Of a stretch of 64,000 bases of DNA, positions 62,683 through 64,000 are shown in pieces. The DNA is taken from NCBI GenBank assembly GCA_023053685.1, contig JALIGW010000002.1, forward strand, positions 43,965,778 through 44,029,777. Direction: 5' to 3'. Made by a program: the position numbers and the translations under genes. The notes below the pieces were generated by a model. It did no database searches and was not told where the DNA came from. It saw only the letters and a list, made by a program, of their open reading frames with translations. Within the stretch, counting starts at the first letter, position 1. Every line of letters starts with the position of its first letter. This DNA is from Diadophis punctatus similis (Eukaryota > Chordata > Lepidosauria > Squamata > Dipsadidae).

Positions 62683-63727
62683 GATTGTGAGTCACAATCC
62701 CTACTAAAGGTGTGGCTGACACTATTCTCTGAAATTCTGACACCACTCTCTGAAATTCACACTGTTGTGTTTTTCAGCAGGTTTTGGGACACAGGATTTC
62801 TAACCCCATTTTACTATATGGCTACAATGGTGTGTGGCTGTTTTTCTTATTCCATCTTGGGCTGAGGGGGAACTCCAACCCCATGTGGATATTGACTATT
62901 CATTGTTATTTGCTTGGTTTGTTTTTCCTTTGGATTTTTAAAATATTAATAAAGTACTGTGACTCAGATTGGATATAAATCTCTTAAATAAGCAATTAAT
63001 TAACCTGCAGACCTAGGAGTGGCTTCTCCTAGCAATAAATTGTGTAGCAACAATCACTATCGTTAAACAGGGAAATCACACCACATTTATTCAGGTCTGT
63101 TCATCTCAAAAAGCAATTCATGCCATGTAGAATTCTTGATATAATTCTAGAAACTGCCAATATTATACTAATATTATAAAATCCTGTAGGCTTGGTATCT
63201 GTCATCCCAAGAACCTCTCTTTTCATTCTAAATATATTCAGAGTAAAGGTGTGCTTTTGAAAAACAACATAATTTTTATATTGCAAGGCAGAGAAGAAGG
63301 AAGGAAGGCAGCCATTCTACATCTTCTGGATAATTTCATTGCATTGGGCAACATAGCAAGACTTAAATAAGGTAGGAAAAGCATGGTTTCTGAATTCTTC
63401 CTAATCGCTTGACACTCAATGGTCATCAAAGATACATGTAGTTGTTTCTGTGTAACCAAATAACATGGTGTGTGTGGTGTGCATATACACTTTGTCTCTA
63501 AATCTAATTCAAGTGACTGCATATGGTTTGCCTCTATGTGAGTCTAATCATGATAGGGTGCTAGATGTTGCATCTGTGTTTATATGTTTCTGCCCTCCGC
63601 TCACATTGTATCTATGTTTATGTATATTGAGGAGTATAGGGAAAGCTATATAGGCCTCACTGTTGTTCATGTAGCCAGGAAGCAGAAGGGCTGGATGAGG
63701 AAATCACAAAGCAGCATTTGGACCCAC
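62683..63727. other. AT-rich intergenic DNA
   Basis: No gene or named repeat seen. Confidence 0.5.
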
Positions 63728-64000
63728 TGTAAGGTCTGGCCTCTCCCCCTTATTCAAGAAAGTAAAGATTCTTGAAACTTAGCGTTTCAAAAGGAACCTT
63801 TTATTGAACAGGGGTGATAGCAGGATGAAAGAAAAGCAGGCTCCAAGATCTCTCAGGTGATACAGTTAGAATTAAGGAATTAGAGACCCCTCCCAACAGT
63901 CTGATGTGGATTCAGCCAATCCGCAGGTGTGAAGATGTTATTGTACCGGCCGCCCTGAGAACGCAATAAGGGAACTTTCTCGGGGTCATCCTCTGCCAGC
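63728..64000 (-). mobile_element. LTR of a retrovirus-like element, partial
   Basis: Minus strand shows a CCAAT-type box (GATTGGCTGAATCC), then a polyadenylation signal (CAATAAAAGG near 63800) and an end …GACCTTACA at 63728, i.e. R-U5 order with the terminal CA. The other end is beyond the window, so whether a provirus follows is unknown. Confidence 0.6.

Overview
The window is nuclear DNA from a squamate reptile, probably a snake. Evidence: split vertebrate genes with GT-AG introns, a dense layer of CR1/L2-type LINEs and tRNA-derived Sauria-type SINEs, very many short hAT-like and TA-flanked inverted-repeat elements (MITEs), and CA/CT/AAT microsatellites. Snake versus lizard cannot be settled from the sequence alone. 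No CRISPR, operon or bacterial feature is present.

Two host genes lie head to head. On the minus strand, positions 2247-17145 hold the 5' part of TMEM232: a non-coding first exon ending at a strong donor, then three coding exons; the rest lies beyond the left edge. On the plus strand, 18889-33579 holds a complete SLC25A46 (outer mitochondrial membrane solute-carrier homologue). Its eight exons join in frame into 403 codons ending in TAA. About 1.6 kb of intergenic DNA with two GC-rich promoter zones separates the genes. The same pair is head to head in mammals, which supports both calls. From the SLC25A46 3' end to the right edge (about 30 kb) I see no further host gene, only layered repeats.

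The most unusual object is at 48011-49819. It is a 1.8-kb element with near-perfect terminal inverted repeats flanked by TA, and it carries three copies (+,-,+) of a GC-rich host exon that I recognise as the first coding exon of SAC3D1 (SAC3/GANP family). The third copy is an open reading frame ending exactly at a consensus 5' splice site followed by intron sequence, so the gene was captured as DNA, not through mRNA. This is a Pack-type (transduplicating) DNA transposon in a vertebrate. Its termini are related to a second family with five copies here (12544, 24620, 27445, 30616, 39876), three of which carry an internal hAT MITE at the same site.

Other points of interest: a 2.7-kb L1-like element with ORF1 but no ORF2 (57426-60092, 9-bp target duplication); a 2.3-kb LINE-like insertion without visible coding capacity (53560-55890, 8-bp duplication); an hAT element with a long internal palindrome nested in a CR1 (52916-53439); two LTR-like segments (45442-46150 and 63728-64000); and 1-kb direct transposon copies flanking SLC25A46 exons 4-5. 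Repeat boundaries are by eye; those supported by target-site duplications are stated.
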